From Microbacterium mitrae (GTDB lineage Bacteria > Actinomycetota > Actinomycetes > Actinomycetales > Microbacteriaceae): a stretch of 64,000 bases of DNA. The translations under genes and the position numbers were made by a program. The stretch is taken from assembly GCF_008017445.1 (NCBI RefSeq), contig NZ_VRSW01000001.1, positions 1,302,001 to 1,366,000 of the forward strand, in the 5' to 3' direction. Shown here piece after piece: positions 8,452-16,904 of the stretch; position 1 is the stretch's first letter; each line of letters begins with the position of its first letter. The notes beneath the pieces were generated by a model. It was not told where the DNA came from and ran no database searches. It saw nothing but the letters and a program-made list of their open reading frames with translations.

Positions 8452-8508
8452 GCCGGCGTTGCTTGTCCCGCGCGCCGACGGCGCCCGCCTTGTCGTGCAT
8501 GAGCAACG

Positions 8509-8657
8509 TCCTGTTATGCACGATTGAATTCCTGTTCTGCACGATGAAATTCACCATTCGGCCCGACACGCCGCCATTTGGGCCCGTTGTGCGCCTCTCA
8601 TCGTGCACAACAGGATTCCCGTCGTGCACAACAGGATTCTCATCGTGCAGAACAGGA
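8509..8657. repeat. Five-unit 21-bp-period repeat in two opposed arms
   Basis: The 15-base core TCGTGCANAACAGGA occurs at 8601-8615, 8622-8636 and 8643-8657, and in reverse orientation at 8509-8523 and 8530-8544. The spacing is 21 bases within each arm. The arms can pair with each other, so the RNA or single strand could form a long imperfect hairpin. It fills the gap between the PutA-like gene end (8693) and the upstream side of the membrane protein/xre promoter. No gene is evident here. Confidence 0.85.
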
Positions 8658-8692
8658 TGGGGTGGCGAAGTTCGAGGACGGGCGCGGGGAAT

Positions 8693-11600
8693 TTAGATGA
8701 TGCCGGAGAAGGCGGCGACGGATCGGCCGCCGATGCTCACGGTTTGTTCACGCAGGTAGGCCAGCAGTTCGACGCGACCCACGGTGGTTGCCTGCTGGGC
8801 GAAGGTGGCGACCGGAACCACAGATGCGGCTCGAATGCTGGCTGCGGTATCGGCCGCGTCGGCTCCCGTGAGACGCACCCGCGGAATCTGGCCCGCGACG
8901 ACGCGCTGCGCAAACTCGGTGTCGGTTTCAACAAAAAGCGTGATTTCTGCCTCGCCGAGTGCACGGCGCAGACCCATGGGCAGCCCTTCTGCGGTGCTGA
9001 GTGTGAAGTCGGCCTGTGACCGCACTGCCGCGATCACCAGACGCACCACCACGCGCACCGGTGTGCCGACGCCGGCACGGATCGCAACCGTCGCGGGGCG
9101 GTACCGGAACAGGTTGCGCTCGATGCCGAGACGGGTGACATCGCGAATATGGCCGAACTCCCGATCCCACGCCATGGCGTCGGAGAGCGCCGCGCGGCGA
9201 ACCCAGTCGAAATCGTCGAAGTCAAGGTCGGGCTGGGCTGCCTCAATGAGCGCGGTGACGCGCGAGTCTAGGCCGCGCAGGTGCAGGGTTCCGCTGGCTG
9301 CGCGGCCCGTCGTTGGCCGCCACGTGCCGAGTGTCGCCAGGCGGTTGGGTCCGCCGGCCTTCGCAGCCGGCCCGACGGCGGCGCCATGCCAACCGCCGGA
9401 CGGTTGCCGCTGCACGACCGGGTCAATCGTGGCGCGCCCAATGTGAAGCGAACCTGCCTCGGCGCGACGAAGCCAGTACTCGGCGTCGCTCACGTCGGTG
9501 GTCATGAGCGCGGCAACGGCTCCAGTCGAGAGCGCATTGGCCATCGTCGTCGCGGCGCCCACCCCACCGGCATGCAGAATTCCCAGCACCGGGGCGGCGA
9601 AATGCTCGCTCGCAAAGCGCGACCCAGCCTCGACGCCGACCCGGATTCCTGGTGTGTAGGTTCCGTCTGCCAACTCGCGCGGCTGCACCAGCCAGCGCTG
9701 CCCGGGCTCCAGCGTGGTGAGCGCCCATAGCGCGGCCTCGTCGAGCGCGATGTGGCGAGGCTCGCCGCGATCGATTCGCGCCTGTGCCTGCCGCTCGGCC
9801 CGCTGGCCCCAGGCTGAGGTCAGTTCGATGAGCGCGGTGGCGAGGCGGTCGGAACGCGCGATGGCACCAGAGAGGATCGCGATACTGACCGACTCGAACG
9901 CAGCGCCGTCACGCGAGAAGGCGCTCGACACCAGGGCGGCAGCCGCCTCATCGACATCGGCGGAGGCCGCCACGATCATCGTGTTGCGCCCGAGCACCCG
10001 CGCGTTCACGGCGAACTCTGCCTGATTGTGCACGACGGCTTCGACGTCGGCAGCGGAACCACTCATCAGCACGCTGTCGACGCTCGCCTCGGCGGCAGCT
10101 TGCTGCGCGGTTCCGCCAGCAACGCAGAGCGCATCGCGCGGAACACCGGCCTGCCACAGTGCGTCGGCGAGCAGCGCGATCACTCGCTGCTCGTGAGGAC
10201 GAGCCACGAGAATCGCGGCGCCTCCGGCCGCCAGTGTCGCGAGAGCACCCTCGGCGGCGGAGGCAATGAGGTCGGCGTCGCTACCGGCAACGACGGTGAT
10301 GCCGGGGGCGACAAAAATGGCCCCGGATACGGCGTCAAGTTCGCGAACGGTGGCGGCGTAATACCGCGCAAAGTCGACGGCAGTCGTGACATCACGGTCA
10401 GCGTCAGCAAACGCGACCCCCAACGGCCGGGCGGCAACGATCAGGTCACTACGGCGCGCTTCGAGATGGTGGGCTGCTCGCTCCAGCACAAGCGCACGCT
10501 CGGCCGCCGCGAGCGCCTCCCACTCGCCGTGCCCGTGCCGAATCATCACCACGGCGTCGGCAGACGTCGGCCAGGTCTCGGGCGCCGCCTCGTCGCTCGC
10601 GGTGACCTCTTGGGTTGCTCGCGCCCACTCACGGTTGGCCGCAAGCGACGGATCGGTGACCTGCGCGTTGCGGAACCCCGCGGCACCGTAGGCAGTCTCG
10701 CCCGTCTCGCGCTCGGAGAACACCGCGGTCTCGACAAAGGGTGTGCCACCAAACAGCAGGTCGTCGACTCCGGTATCGAGGGCGCTGGTGTGGTTGGACT
10801 GCGCAGTGTGAGCGATGCCCATGACTGCCTGGGTGAGATCAACCGAGTCGGTGGCGATGGGGCGCAGGAGAGCTCCGGGCGCGATGTCGCCAATTTCTGC
10901 GGAACGGTCAAGGGTGCGGCGCGAGAGCGGCGGATCGGTCTGTGCGCGGCGGGTGATTTCGGCCGCATGGCCGGGAAGGTCTGCCGCCGTCACTCGTGCG
11001 ACATCGTCGATCACGAGTGCCGCCGCCGTCAGACGCTCGGCAATCGCGTCGACGTTCGCCTCCAGCTCTCGGGGGTTCAGGGCCAGGCTCGACACGGTCA
11101 CCGCAATGTCGCCGTGAACGGCGCGCTCCCATTCGGGTGTGAAGCCGGCGTCCATCACCAGTTCAACATCAACCCCCGCGTCGCCGGATCGTTCCACAGC
11201 GTAGGCGAGCACGAACGGATCATGAGTGGCAATGCTGACGCGTACCGCCGCCGCATTTTCTGCCGCGATCAGCGCTTCAAGCCCACGCACCTGCGCGGCC
11301 AAAATATCGACCCTGCCAGCCAGCGCCGGCTGCGGCCACCCGTTGAGAGTGTTTTCGTCACGTTCGGCGCCAGAGCCGGCGCTATCGGTCAGGCGAATCG
11401 TGATGGGCGCTTCCGCGTCGCGCTCCCTTGCCCACGCCGCCAATTGCCGCACCGCATCATGACTGTCCGCGAGCGCAGCCGGAACACTCATGCCCGCGTT
11501 CACCGTGGTTCCGGCGCCCTCCAACACATCGGTAAACACCGCGATCGCCAGATCCAGTTCGCGAAGCTCGCGTACGTCGAGCAATAGCCTCGTGTCGGCG

Positions 11601-12238
11601 GCAGCGGCGGCAACATACAGCTCGGTGACGGCGTCGACTGCGGCGGCCACGAGCTCGGCGAAATCCCACGGGTTTTCGATATGCACGGCGTGGCCGAGAC
11701 GGTAGGTCACTGCGGTGACGTCGTCACGCTCCAGCAGGGCGATGATGCGCTGACGGTGGGCTGTGGCCTCGGCCTCGCTCCGCGCGGTGCTGGCGGCGAC
11801 GGCAAGTTCCAGGCGCGCGCCCGTTGCGGTCGCGGCGGCAATGGCGGCCGCGATCTTCTTGGGGCGCGAGTCGCACGTGATGTCGGCGATGAGGCTGCGC
11901 ATCGCGGATCGCACCGCCGGAACCACGGGGCTGGGTAACACCGGAGCCATGGCGCCGCTGGCGCGAACGGCCGAGCGAATGTACCAGGGCAACGCCTCCG
12001 GAACCGTCGGCGCAATGCGGTGAAAGTGGCCGGCTGCGGCCGCCAGGCTATCGGGGCGCAGCACAGAATCGACCGCGCCGAGGGCAAACGTGCGACCCGC
12101 AGCGTCAGACAAGAACGCTCGCAACCGCGTGGGCGACTTGGCGTCTTCATCTGGCGCACTCGCCTGAATCCACGTCGTAGCGCGCTCAACAGCACGATTT
12201 CGCGCCATCGTGATGTCTGTCGGGGCAACTTCCGCCAT
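8693..12238 (-). CDS. PutA-family protein (proline dehydrogenase/P5C dehydrogenase homologue), catalytic residues apparently lost
   Basis: An intact 1181-residue frame with the full actinobacterial PutA layout. Proline dehydrogenase-like region about 120-410 (LLLDVRELRELDLAIAVFTD, LNGWPQPAL, VSIATHDPF); aldehyde dehydrogenase-like region about 480-970 (VLMSGSA, FAAPVLGILHAG, VVQRQPSGGW, AVGPAAKAGGPN); C-terminal domain to the end. Key residues differ: the RLVKGA lysine motif is IRLTDSAGS (281-289), the general-base Glu motif ETSGKN is RVLGRN (about 747-752), and the nucleophile motif GQKCSA is GAAFES (about 778-783), so no catalytic cysteine. It is probably not an active enzyme. The divergent neighbour is a LuxR-type regulator. 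A true PutA may lie elsewhere in the genome. Confidence 0.85.
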   Translation of the reverse strand: MAEVAPTDITMARNRAVERATTWIQASAPDEDAKSPTRLRAFLSDAAGRTFALGAVDSVLRPDSLAAAAGHFHRIAPTVPEALPWYIRSAVRASGAMAPVLPSPVVPAVRSAMRSLIADITCDSRPKKIAAAIAAATATGARLELAVAASTARSEAEATAHRQRIIALLERDDVTAVTYRLGHAVHIENPWDFAELVAAAVDAVTELYVAAAAADTRLLLDVRELRELDLAIAVFTDVLEGAGTTVNAGMSVPAALADSHDAVRQLAAWARERDAEAPITIRLTDSAGSGAERDENTLNGWPQPALAGRVDILAAQVRGLEALIAAENAAAVRVSIATHDPFVLAYAVERSGDAGVDVELVMDAGFTPEWERAVHGDIAVTVSSLALNPRELEANVDAIAERLTAAALVIDDVARVTAADLPGHAAEITRRAQTDPPLSRRTLDRSAEIGDIAPGALLRPIATDSVDLTQAVMGIAHTAQSNHTSALDTGVDDLLFGGTPFVETAVFSERETGETAYGAAGFRNAQVTDPSLAANREWARATQEVTASDEAAPETWPTSADAVVMIRHGHGEWEALAAAERALVLERAAHHLEARRSDLIVAARPLGVAFADADRDVTTAVDFARYYAATVRELDAVSGAIFVAPGITVVAGSDADLIASAAEGALATLAAGGAAILVARPHEQRVIALLADALWQAGVPRDALCVAGGTAQQAAAEASVDSVLMSGSAADVEAVVHNQAEFAVNARVLGRNTMIVAASADVDEAAAALVSSAFSRDGAAFESVSIAILSGAIARSDRLATALIELTSAWGQRAERQAQARIDRGEPRHIALDEAALWALTTLEPGQRWLVQPRELADGTYTPGIRVGVEAGSRFASEHFAAPVLGILHAGGVGAATTMANALSTGAVAALMTTDVSDAEYWLRRAEAGSLHIGRATIDPVVQRQPSGGWHGAAVGPAAKAGGPNRLATLGTWRPTTGRAASGTLHLRGLDSRVTALIEAAQPDLDFDDFDWVRRAALSDAMAWDREFGHIRDVTRLGIERNLFRYRPATVAIRAGVGTPVRVVVRLVIAAVRSQADFTLSTAEGLPMGLRRALGEAEITLFVETDTEFAQRVVAGQIPRVRLTGADAADTAASIRAASVVPVATFAQQATTVGRVELLAYLREQTVSIGGRSVAAFSGII

Positions 12239-12342
12239 GAATCGAGCCTAGATTGCCGCCACACCGCCGCGCGTCACCACCCCGAAGAAACCCGGAACCA
12301 GGGTGCACCGCAAGCGGGGCAGGAGTGCTTACACTAACGACA

Positions 12343-12360
12343 GAACGAGAAGTATCGTTC
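12343..12360. promoter_or_regulatory. Inverted repeat upstream of the LuxR-type gene
   Basis: GAACGA (12343-12348) and TCGTTC (12355-12360) form a perfect six-base dyad with a six-base spacer, 37 bases before the regulator start, in the gap shared with the divergent PutA-like gene. It could be an operator for either gene. I do not see a clear -10/-35 pair. Confidence 0.35.
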
Positions 12361-12396
12361 GTTGTTCTTCTTCGCTTCGGGGGGCTGGAAGAAAAT

Positions 12397-14937
12397 ATGG
12401 TGGTTGAGGACGAAATTGGGGCTCCACCGGGGGTAACCCACGGCAGGCAGGCCGTGATTGACGGCGCCTGCGAGACGGTGAAATCGCGCCGCCACGTCAT
12501 CGTTGCAGGCGATGTTCTGCGTGATCGGCGGGGCATCGTTGCCGACGTTGTCTCCGCTCTGCGGGCCGACGGGCTGCCGGTTATTGATACCGCCGCCTCA
12601 GAGCCCGTCACCGCCTCCGTGTCGCCGGGAAGCATCGTGGTTATTGACCAGACCCTGCTGACACCAGAAATTGAGCAGTGGTGCACCGCATTGATGACCC
12701 AGCGGGGCGCAACCGTCGTGCTGGCCGCTCCGGCCTCCGATTTGGTGAGCCCCATGCCCGCCCTCGCCCAGCGCCTCCGTGCTGTTCACGCCGTTGAGCT
12801 CGTGCTCGAACCCATTACTGCGGCGCAATCGCGAGAAATCGTGGCTCAAGCCTGTCAACAGCACGAGGTGTCGCTCGCGCCGATTGAGGTGAACTGGATC
12901 GTCGCAATCTGCGGTGGCAGCACGCCGTTGTTGCGCGCGATCGTGCATGACTACGCCGAGTCCGAAGAGGCTTCTGTCGCGGTCTTTGGGCGACGCACCC
13001 GCATGATTGCGAACGAAGCGATGACGGAAATTCCCGCGGCGCTGCTACCGGTGGCGCGTCTTGTCGCAACGCTTCCCGGCGTCAGTCGTCGACGGCTGCG
13101 CCGGTTTGTTGATGCGCACGCGCTTGACCTGCTGACCGAAACCTCGATCGCCGACCGGCTGGACGATACCGTCGTTCTCAATCAGGCCATGAGCCTTGCC
13201 CTCCGACTGGCGACTCCCAGTCAGCTCGACGACGCCGCCGTGCTCATCGCCACCGATGTGATCGAGTCGCTCGCCCTGGGCACGCACTGTGCCGAGCCCG
13301 AGATTCTCATCGTCGCCACCATGCTTCGTGAGCATCCCGATCGCTTTTCGCATGTTCCGTGGGTCGATCGCTCACGCCTGCTGTTCGTCACGATGTGGCT
13401 GCTGCGACGAGTGGGCGCTATCGACCGCGCGGCGTTCGCTGCCCGTCAGCTCATGGCGCAGCCGGGGTGGGAGCAGGTCACGGTGCTGCACAGCATCGCC
13501 CGCGGCACCGACGAAGATCTCGACGCGCTCTCGGCCGATCTGCGATCCGACGCTTTCCCGCCCGAGGCCTACGAAGTGGCGGCACCCTGGTTGCAGTGCT
13601 TGTCGCTGCCACTCACGCGCGACACCGCGGCAACGCGGTGGGCGCTCGATCTCTCTGACACTCCGGGTGCATCCGGGCCCGATCCGGCGATGGTTGCGGC
13701 ATTGCGCACCGTACTTCGCGCTGCGGGCGCACTGCAGGAACAAGACCTGCAACGCGCGAACGACCTGGCCACCGATGTGCTGCTGCCGCAGGGCGCTCAT
13801 GATGCCACCCGCGTTCGCGCCCTCATCATCCTCGGTGCCACCGGCAGCCTCGCCGCCGACGGCCCTCGCGTCGAGCGATTCGTCAATCGCATTCTCAACA
13901 TCACGCTGGCTAACTCCCCGTCAGGACTCCACCACGATCTGGCGCGCAGAAGTCTCGACGACGCGCTGATGATGAGTGCCCTGATGCTCGCCTCCCTCGG
14001 CGCGCCCGCACCGAGCGCGCTGCTCGATTGCATCGATGATCGCACGCACGCTGCGGCCCTCGCCGATGACCACCCGGCACTCATTCGCATGGCGCTGACG
14101 CGGCTGTCTGTCGCCCGCGATGAGACCAACACCAGCGGAACCATGCGGTTTCTGAGTCGACTCTCGCCCAATGACCTGAGCGCCTGGGTGCTGAGCCGGT
14201 TTGGTGGCGAACCGGCCAGGCCGCCCATGCACCTGGTCAGCGGGGTGTTTATGGATCACGCGCTGACGTCTGCCCGACTCCTCAGCACGCTCGCGGTGCG
14301 TGGGCCGGAGGGCTTGGCGCGGGTGTGGGGCACCTATGAGGTCAGCGGAACCCCGTTTCGCGTCATCGGCGAGGCGTACCTTTCGCTCACCGTGCGCAAA
14401 GAAGCCCTCGAGGGCGATGTCACCGCGATCGCGGAACTCTCGCTCCCGAAAGACTCCGTGCTCGGCGCCGTGCGTGATCACGTGGTGGGAATGGCGCGCA
14501 ATGAACCGGCCGTCCTGGTGCGCGCGCTGGAGGCGTTCGTCGCGAACCACGCCTGGGAGTGCGCCCGCGTGGTCAATCGCGATCTCGCCCTCATCACCGC
14601 CGATGACCCGACCTGGTCAAAGCAGGTCAAGGCCGGGCAGCGTCTGCTGCAGTCTGAAATGCGCTCGGTCGCCGCAACGCAGAGTGCGTTGACTCCCCGC
14701 GAGCGCGAAGTCACGCAGTTGGCGGCGCAGGGAATGCGCAATAAGCAGATCGCCGAGGTGCTGTTTCTCTCGGTGCGCACCGTCGAAAGTCACCTGTATC
14801 GCGCGCTTCACAAGCTCTCCGCGGTGCGCGACGACCTCGATGCACCGCCAGCACGTGGTTCCGACTCAGCGCCCGACTCAGCGCCCGACTCAGCCCCCGG
14901 CTCAGCGCACGGCTCAGCCCCCGGACTGAGCGACTAG
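12397..14937 (+). CDS. Large LuxR-type (LAL-like) transcriptional regulator with degenerate NTPase
   Basis: An 846-residue protein from the ATG at 12397 (GGAAGA seven bases or so upstream). The C-terminus has a clear LuxR helix-turn-helix, about 763-815: LTPREREVTQLAAQGMRNKQ then IAEVLFLSVRTVESHLYRAL. The N-terminus resembles the STAND ATPase of LAL regulators, but the expected P-loop GxxGxGKS/T is GDVLRDRRGI (about 38-47) and the Walker B is VVIDQTLL, so ATP binding is doubtful. The middle is helical and TPR-like. The last 28 residues are an Ser/Ala/Pro repeat made by a 12-bp DNA repeat. It is divergent from, and may control, the PutA-like gene. Confidence 0.85.
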   Translation: MVVEDEIGAPPGVTHGRQAVIDGACETVKSRRHVIVAGDVLRDRRGIVADVVSALRADGLPVIDTAASEPVTASVSPGSIVVIDQTLLTPEIEQWCTALMTQRGATVVLAAPASDLVSPMPALAQRLRAVHAVELVLEPITAAQSREIVAQACQQHEVSLAPIEVNWIVAICGGSTPLLRAIVHDYAESEEASVAVFGRRTRMIANEAMTEIPAALLPVARLVATLPGVSRRRLRRFVDAHALDLLTETSIADRLDDTVVLNQAMSLALRLATPSQLDDAAVLIATDVIESLALGTHCAEPEILIVATMLREHPDRFSHVPWVDRSRLLFVTMWLLRRVGAIDRAAFAARQLMAQPGWEQVTVLHSIARGTDEDLDALSADLRSDAFPPEAYEVAAPWLQCLSLPLTRDTAATRWALDLSDTPGASGPDPAMVAALRTVLRAAGALQEQDLQRANDLATDVLLPQGAHDATRVRALIILGATGSLAADGPRVERFVNRILNITLANSPSGLHHDLARRSLDDALMMSALMLASLGAPAPSALLDCIDDRTHAAALADDHPALIRMALTRLSVARDETNTSGTMRFLSRLSPNDLSAWVLSRFGGEPARPPMHLVSGVFMDHALTSARLLSTLAVRGPEGLARVWGTYEVSGTPFRVIGEAYLSLTVRKEALEGDVTAIAELSLPKDSVLGAVRDHVVGMARNEPAVLVRALEAFVANHAWECARVVNRDLALITADDPTWSKQVKAGQRLLQSEMRSVAATQSALTPREREVTQLAAQGMRNKQIAEVLFLSVRTVESHLYRALHKLSAVRDDLDAPPARGSDSAPDSAPDSAPGSAHGSAPGLSD
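14863..14922 (+). repeat. 12-bp tandem repeat at the 3' end of the LuxR-type gene
   Basis: Five units of GACTCAGCGCCC or close variants (GGCTCAGCCCCC) run from 14863 to 14922, giving the repeating S-A-P-D/G tail of the protein. A degenerate further unit (AGCTCAGCGCCCG) lies after the stop codon, so the array extends from coding into non-coding DNA. Confidence 0.85.
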
Positions 14938-14942
14938 CTCAG

Positions 14943-14967
14943 CGCCCGTACCCGATACCGTCGGGCG
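14943..14967. terminator. Hairpin between convergent genes
   Basis: CGCCCG (14943-14948) and CGGGCG (14962-14967) form a short GC-rich stem just after the LuxR-type gene and directly abutting the stop of the convergent thioesterase gene. Likely a bidirectional terminator; it is short and lacks a T tract. Confidence 0.45.
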
Positions 14968-15522
14968 TTAGTCTTCCCACACGCTGGGCGCATCTTGGCG
15001 CGGCGACGGCAACGACGACGCCACCGCCCACTCGTGTACCCAGTCGGCGATGTCAGGAATCATGTCGGGCTTACCAACCGCCGCAAACAGCTCTTCGTGA
15101 CTGACGGTTCCGCCGCCACGCTTCAACATGCGGGCACGCACGATCACCTTCGCGTAGATTTCACCCTTCACCACGGCGCGGTGCTCCATGTAGATCGCGC
15201 GATCGTCGTGCCCCAACAGGCGCGACTCGACGGTAAAGCGCTGCCACAGCTGCAGGGACTTGCGAAACGTAATGGTTTCGGCCGACACCACGGCATACCA
15301 GTTCTGCTGTTTCATCACGTCGGCGACGCCGGTTCGCACCAGCAGATCCCAGCGGCCAAGATCAAACAGCGAGAGATAGCGGCCGTTGTTCATGTGCCGC
15401 AAGATGTCGATATCGGTGGGCAGGGTGGTGAGGCGAATGCGCGTGACGGTTCGCGGCGGAACCAGCCCGTTGCGGCGCACACGACGGCGCGCGAAGAGGA
15501 TTGACAACAGCGTTCGCCACAT
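14968..15522 (-). CDS. Acyl-CoA thioesterase-like hotdog protein
   Basis: A 184-residue hotdog-fold protein. The landmark is LPTDIDILRHMNNGRYLSLF followed by DLGRWDLLVRTG, as in the THEM6/4-hydroxybenzoyl-CoA thioesterase-like group; later segments are WYAVVSAETITFRKSLQLWQ and YMEHRAVVKGEIYAKVIVRA. A basic N-terminal segment (MWRTLLSILFARRRVRRNG) could be a membrane-interacting helix. I use the ATG at 15522 (a GTG at 15525 is equally possible); the frame continues upstream to 15738 over the neighbouring promoter and is not used. Substrate unknown. Confidence 0.82.
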   Translation of the reverse strand: MWRTLLSILFARRRVRRNGLVPPRTVTRIRLTTLPTDIDILRHMNNGRYLSLFDLGRWDLLVRTGVADVMKQQNWYAVVSAETITFRKSLQLWQRFTVESRLLGHDDRAIYMEHRAVVKGEIYAKVIVRARMLKRGGGTVSHEELFAAVGKPDMIPDIADWVHEWAVASSLPSPRQDAPSVWED

Positions 15523-15630
15523 CACGTTCACGCCGGTGATGCTACTCGCACTCCGCGAGACGACGCGAATCGCTGTGTGTGAGTCTCCACCGATTTCACG
15601 TTCTGGCACTGCGCGGTTTAGAGTCTGGCC

Positions 15631-16137
15631 ATGGAAGCCGAACTGCAGACCAATGTCGTTGTTCGTCCCGTCCGTGTCAGCGACGCCGAGGCTATTGGGC
15701 GTGTCCACGCGACCACATGGCACGAGACGTACGATCACCTGATTAGCACCGCCGCACTGGAGAAGGTATCTCCACGGCGCCTCGCGGAACTCTGGACCTC
15801 GTGGGCCTCTCAGGGCCCCGAATACGTTCAGTACGCCGCGCTCGTTGACGGAGAAGTTGTCGGTTTTGCCGGCTCAGGTCCTGCGCGGGACGAAGATGCC
15901 CCGCGCGAACGTGAGCTGTACTTTATCTACCTCCTCGACGCGTATCACGGCACGGGAATCGGACAGCAACTGTTCAACGCGGTCGTCCCAGAAGGACAAC
16001 CGCTCTACCTGTGGGTCGCCGAGGACAACCCTCGCGCCCACCGGTTCTACCAGCGCAACGGCTTCGTCGCCGATGGCGCCAAGCACACCGAGCCCTTCTT
16101 GGGCGAGAGCCTGACCGAGGTGCGCCTGGTTCGCTAA
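15631..16137 (+). CDS. GNAT family N-acetyltransferase
   Basis: A 168-residue acetyltransferase: VRPVRVSDAEAIGRVHATTW at the start, acetyl-CoA loop region LYFIYLLDAYHGTGIGQQLF (Q/R-x-x-G-x-G/A variant HGTGIG), and LWVAEDNPRAHRFYQRNGFV near the end. Its stop overlaps the start of cofE (TAATG), so the two are co-translated. Whether the acetyltransferase acts in F420 metabolism is not known; the coupling may be only transcriptional convenience. Confidence 0.88.
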   Translation: MEAELQTNVVVRPVRVSDAEAIGRVHATTWHETYDHLISTAALEKVSPRRLAELWTSWASQGPEYVQYAALVDGEVVGFAGSGPARDEDAPRERELYFIYLLDAYHGTGIGQQLFNAVVPEGQPLYLWVAEDNPRAHRFYQRNGFVADGAKHTEPFLGESLTEVRLVR

Positions 16138-16904
16138 TGCTCCAGATTTGGGCACTCGATAACATCGGTGAGATTACGCAGGGCGTCGATCTCGCCGATG
16201 TTGTCATTTCTGCTTTGGATCAGCCACTGCAGGCGGGCGACATCGTGGTCGTCACCAGCAAGATCGTGTCAAAAGCAGAGGGTCGCACGCGGGTGGCGAA
16301 CGACCGCGAGGCCGCCATCACCGAGGAGACCGTGCGCGTGGTTGCCACTCGCACCTCCGAGACGGGTCACACCACGCGCATTGTGCAGAGCCGGCTGGGC
16401 ATTATCGCGGCCGCAGCCGGGGTTGATGCCAGCAATACGCCAGACGGAACCATCCTGCTGCTTCCCGAAGACCCGGACGCCTCTGCGCGGCGGCTGGCAG
16501 CATCGTTGCGTGAACGCCTGGGTGTGCCGCTCGGCGTCATCATCACCGACACTCTGGGTCGCGCCTGGCGCGAGGGGCAAACCGACCAGGCCATCGGCGC
16601 AGCCGGAGTGCACGTTTTTGACGACCTGCGTGGTTCCGTCGACGCCGAGGGCCGCCCCCTTGTGGTGACCATGCCGTGCGTTGCCGACGAACTGGCGAGC
16701 GCCACCGACCTGGTGAAAGGCAAGACCTCGCGCAAGCCCGTCGCCATTGTGCGCGGCCGCGCCGACCTGGTGGGCTCGCTCGATCTGCCCGGAGCGCGCT
16801 CCATCGTGCGCCCGCCGGAGCGTGACATGTTTCACACCGGAAGTGCTGAGGCCTACGCCGAAGGATTCGACGCAGGCCTCAAAGCAGCTTCCGGCGACGC
16901 TTAG
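16137..16904 (+). CDS. cofE: Coenzyme F420-0:L-glutamate ligase, single-domain
   Basis: A 255-residue CofE protein, which adds gamma-linked glutamate to coenzyme F420-0 using GTP. Landmarks: GDIVVVTSKIVSKAEGRTR, EDPDASARRLAASLRERLGV, VIITDTLGRAWREGQTDQAI and VVTMPCVADELASATDLVKG. Many actinobacteria have a two-domain FbiB with a C-terminal nitroreductase-like domain; here the protein ends after the ligase domain. No other F420 gene is visible in the window. It is coupled to the GNAT gene and its 3' end overlaps the convergent cytochrome b gene by a few bases. Confidence 0.88.
   Translation: MLQIWALDNIGEITQGVDLADVVISALDQPLQAGDIVVVTSKIVSKAEGRTRVANDREAAITEETVRVVATRTSETGHTTRIVQSRLGIIAAAAGVDASNTPDGTILLLPEDPDASARRLAASLRERLGVPLGVIITDTLGRAWREGQTDQAIGAAGVHVFDDLRGSVDAEGRPLVVTMPCVADELASATDLVKGKTSRKPVAIVRGRADLVGSLDLPGARSIVRPPERDMFHTGSAEAYAEGFDAGLKAASGDA

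Noticed and set aside
8444..8629. Short frames with VHN/VVHD-type repeats in the 21-bp array
   Set aside because: Both strands give repeat peptides only because the period is a multiple of three; no start site or conservation is visible.
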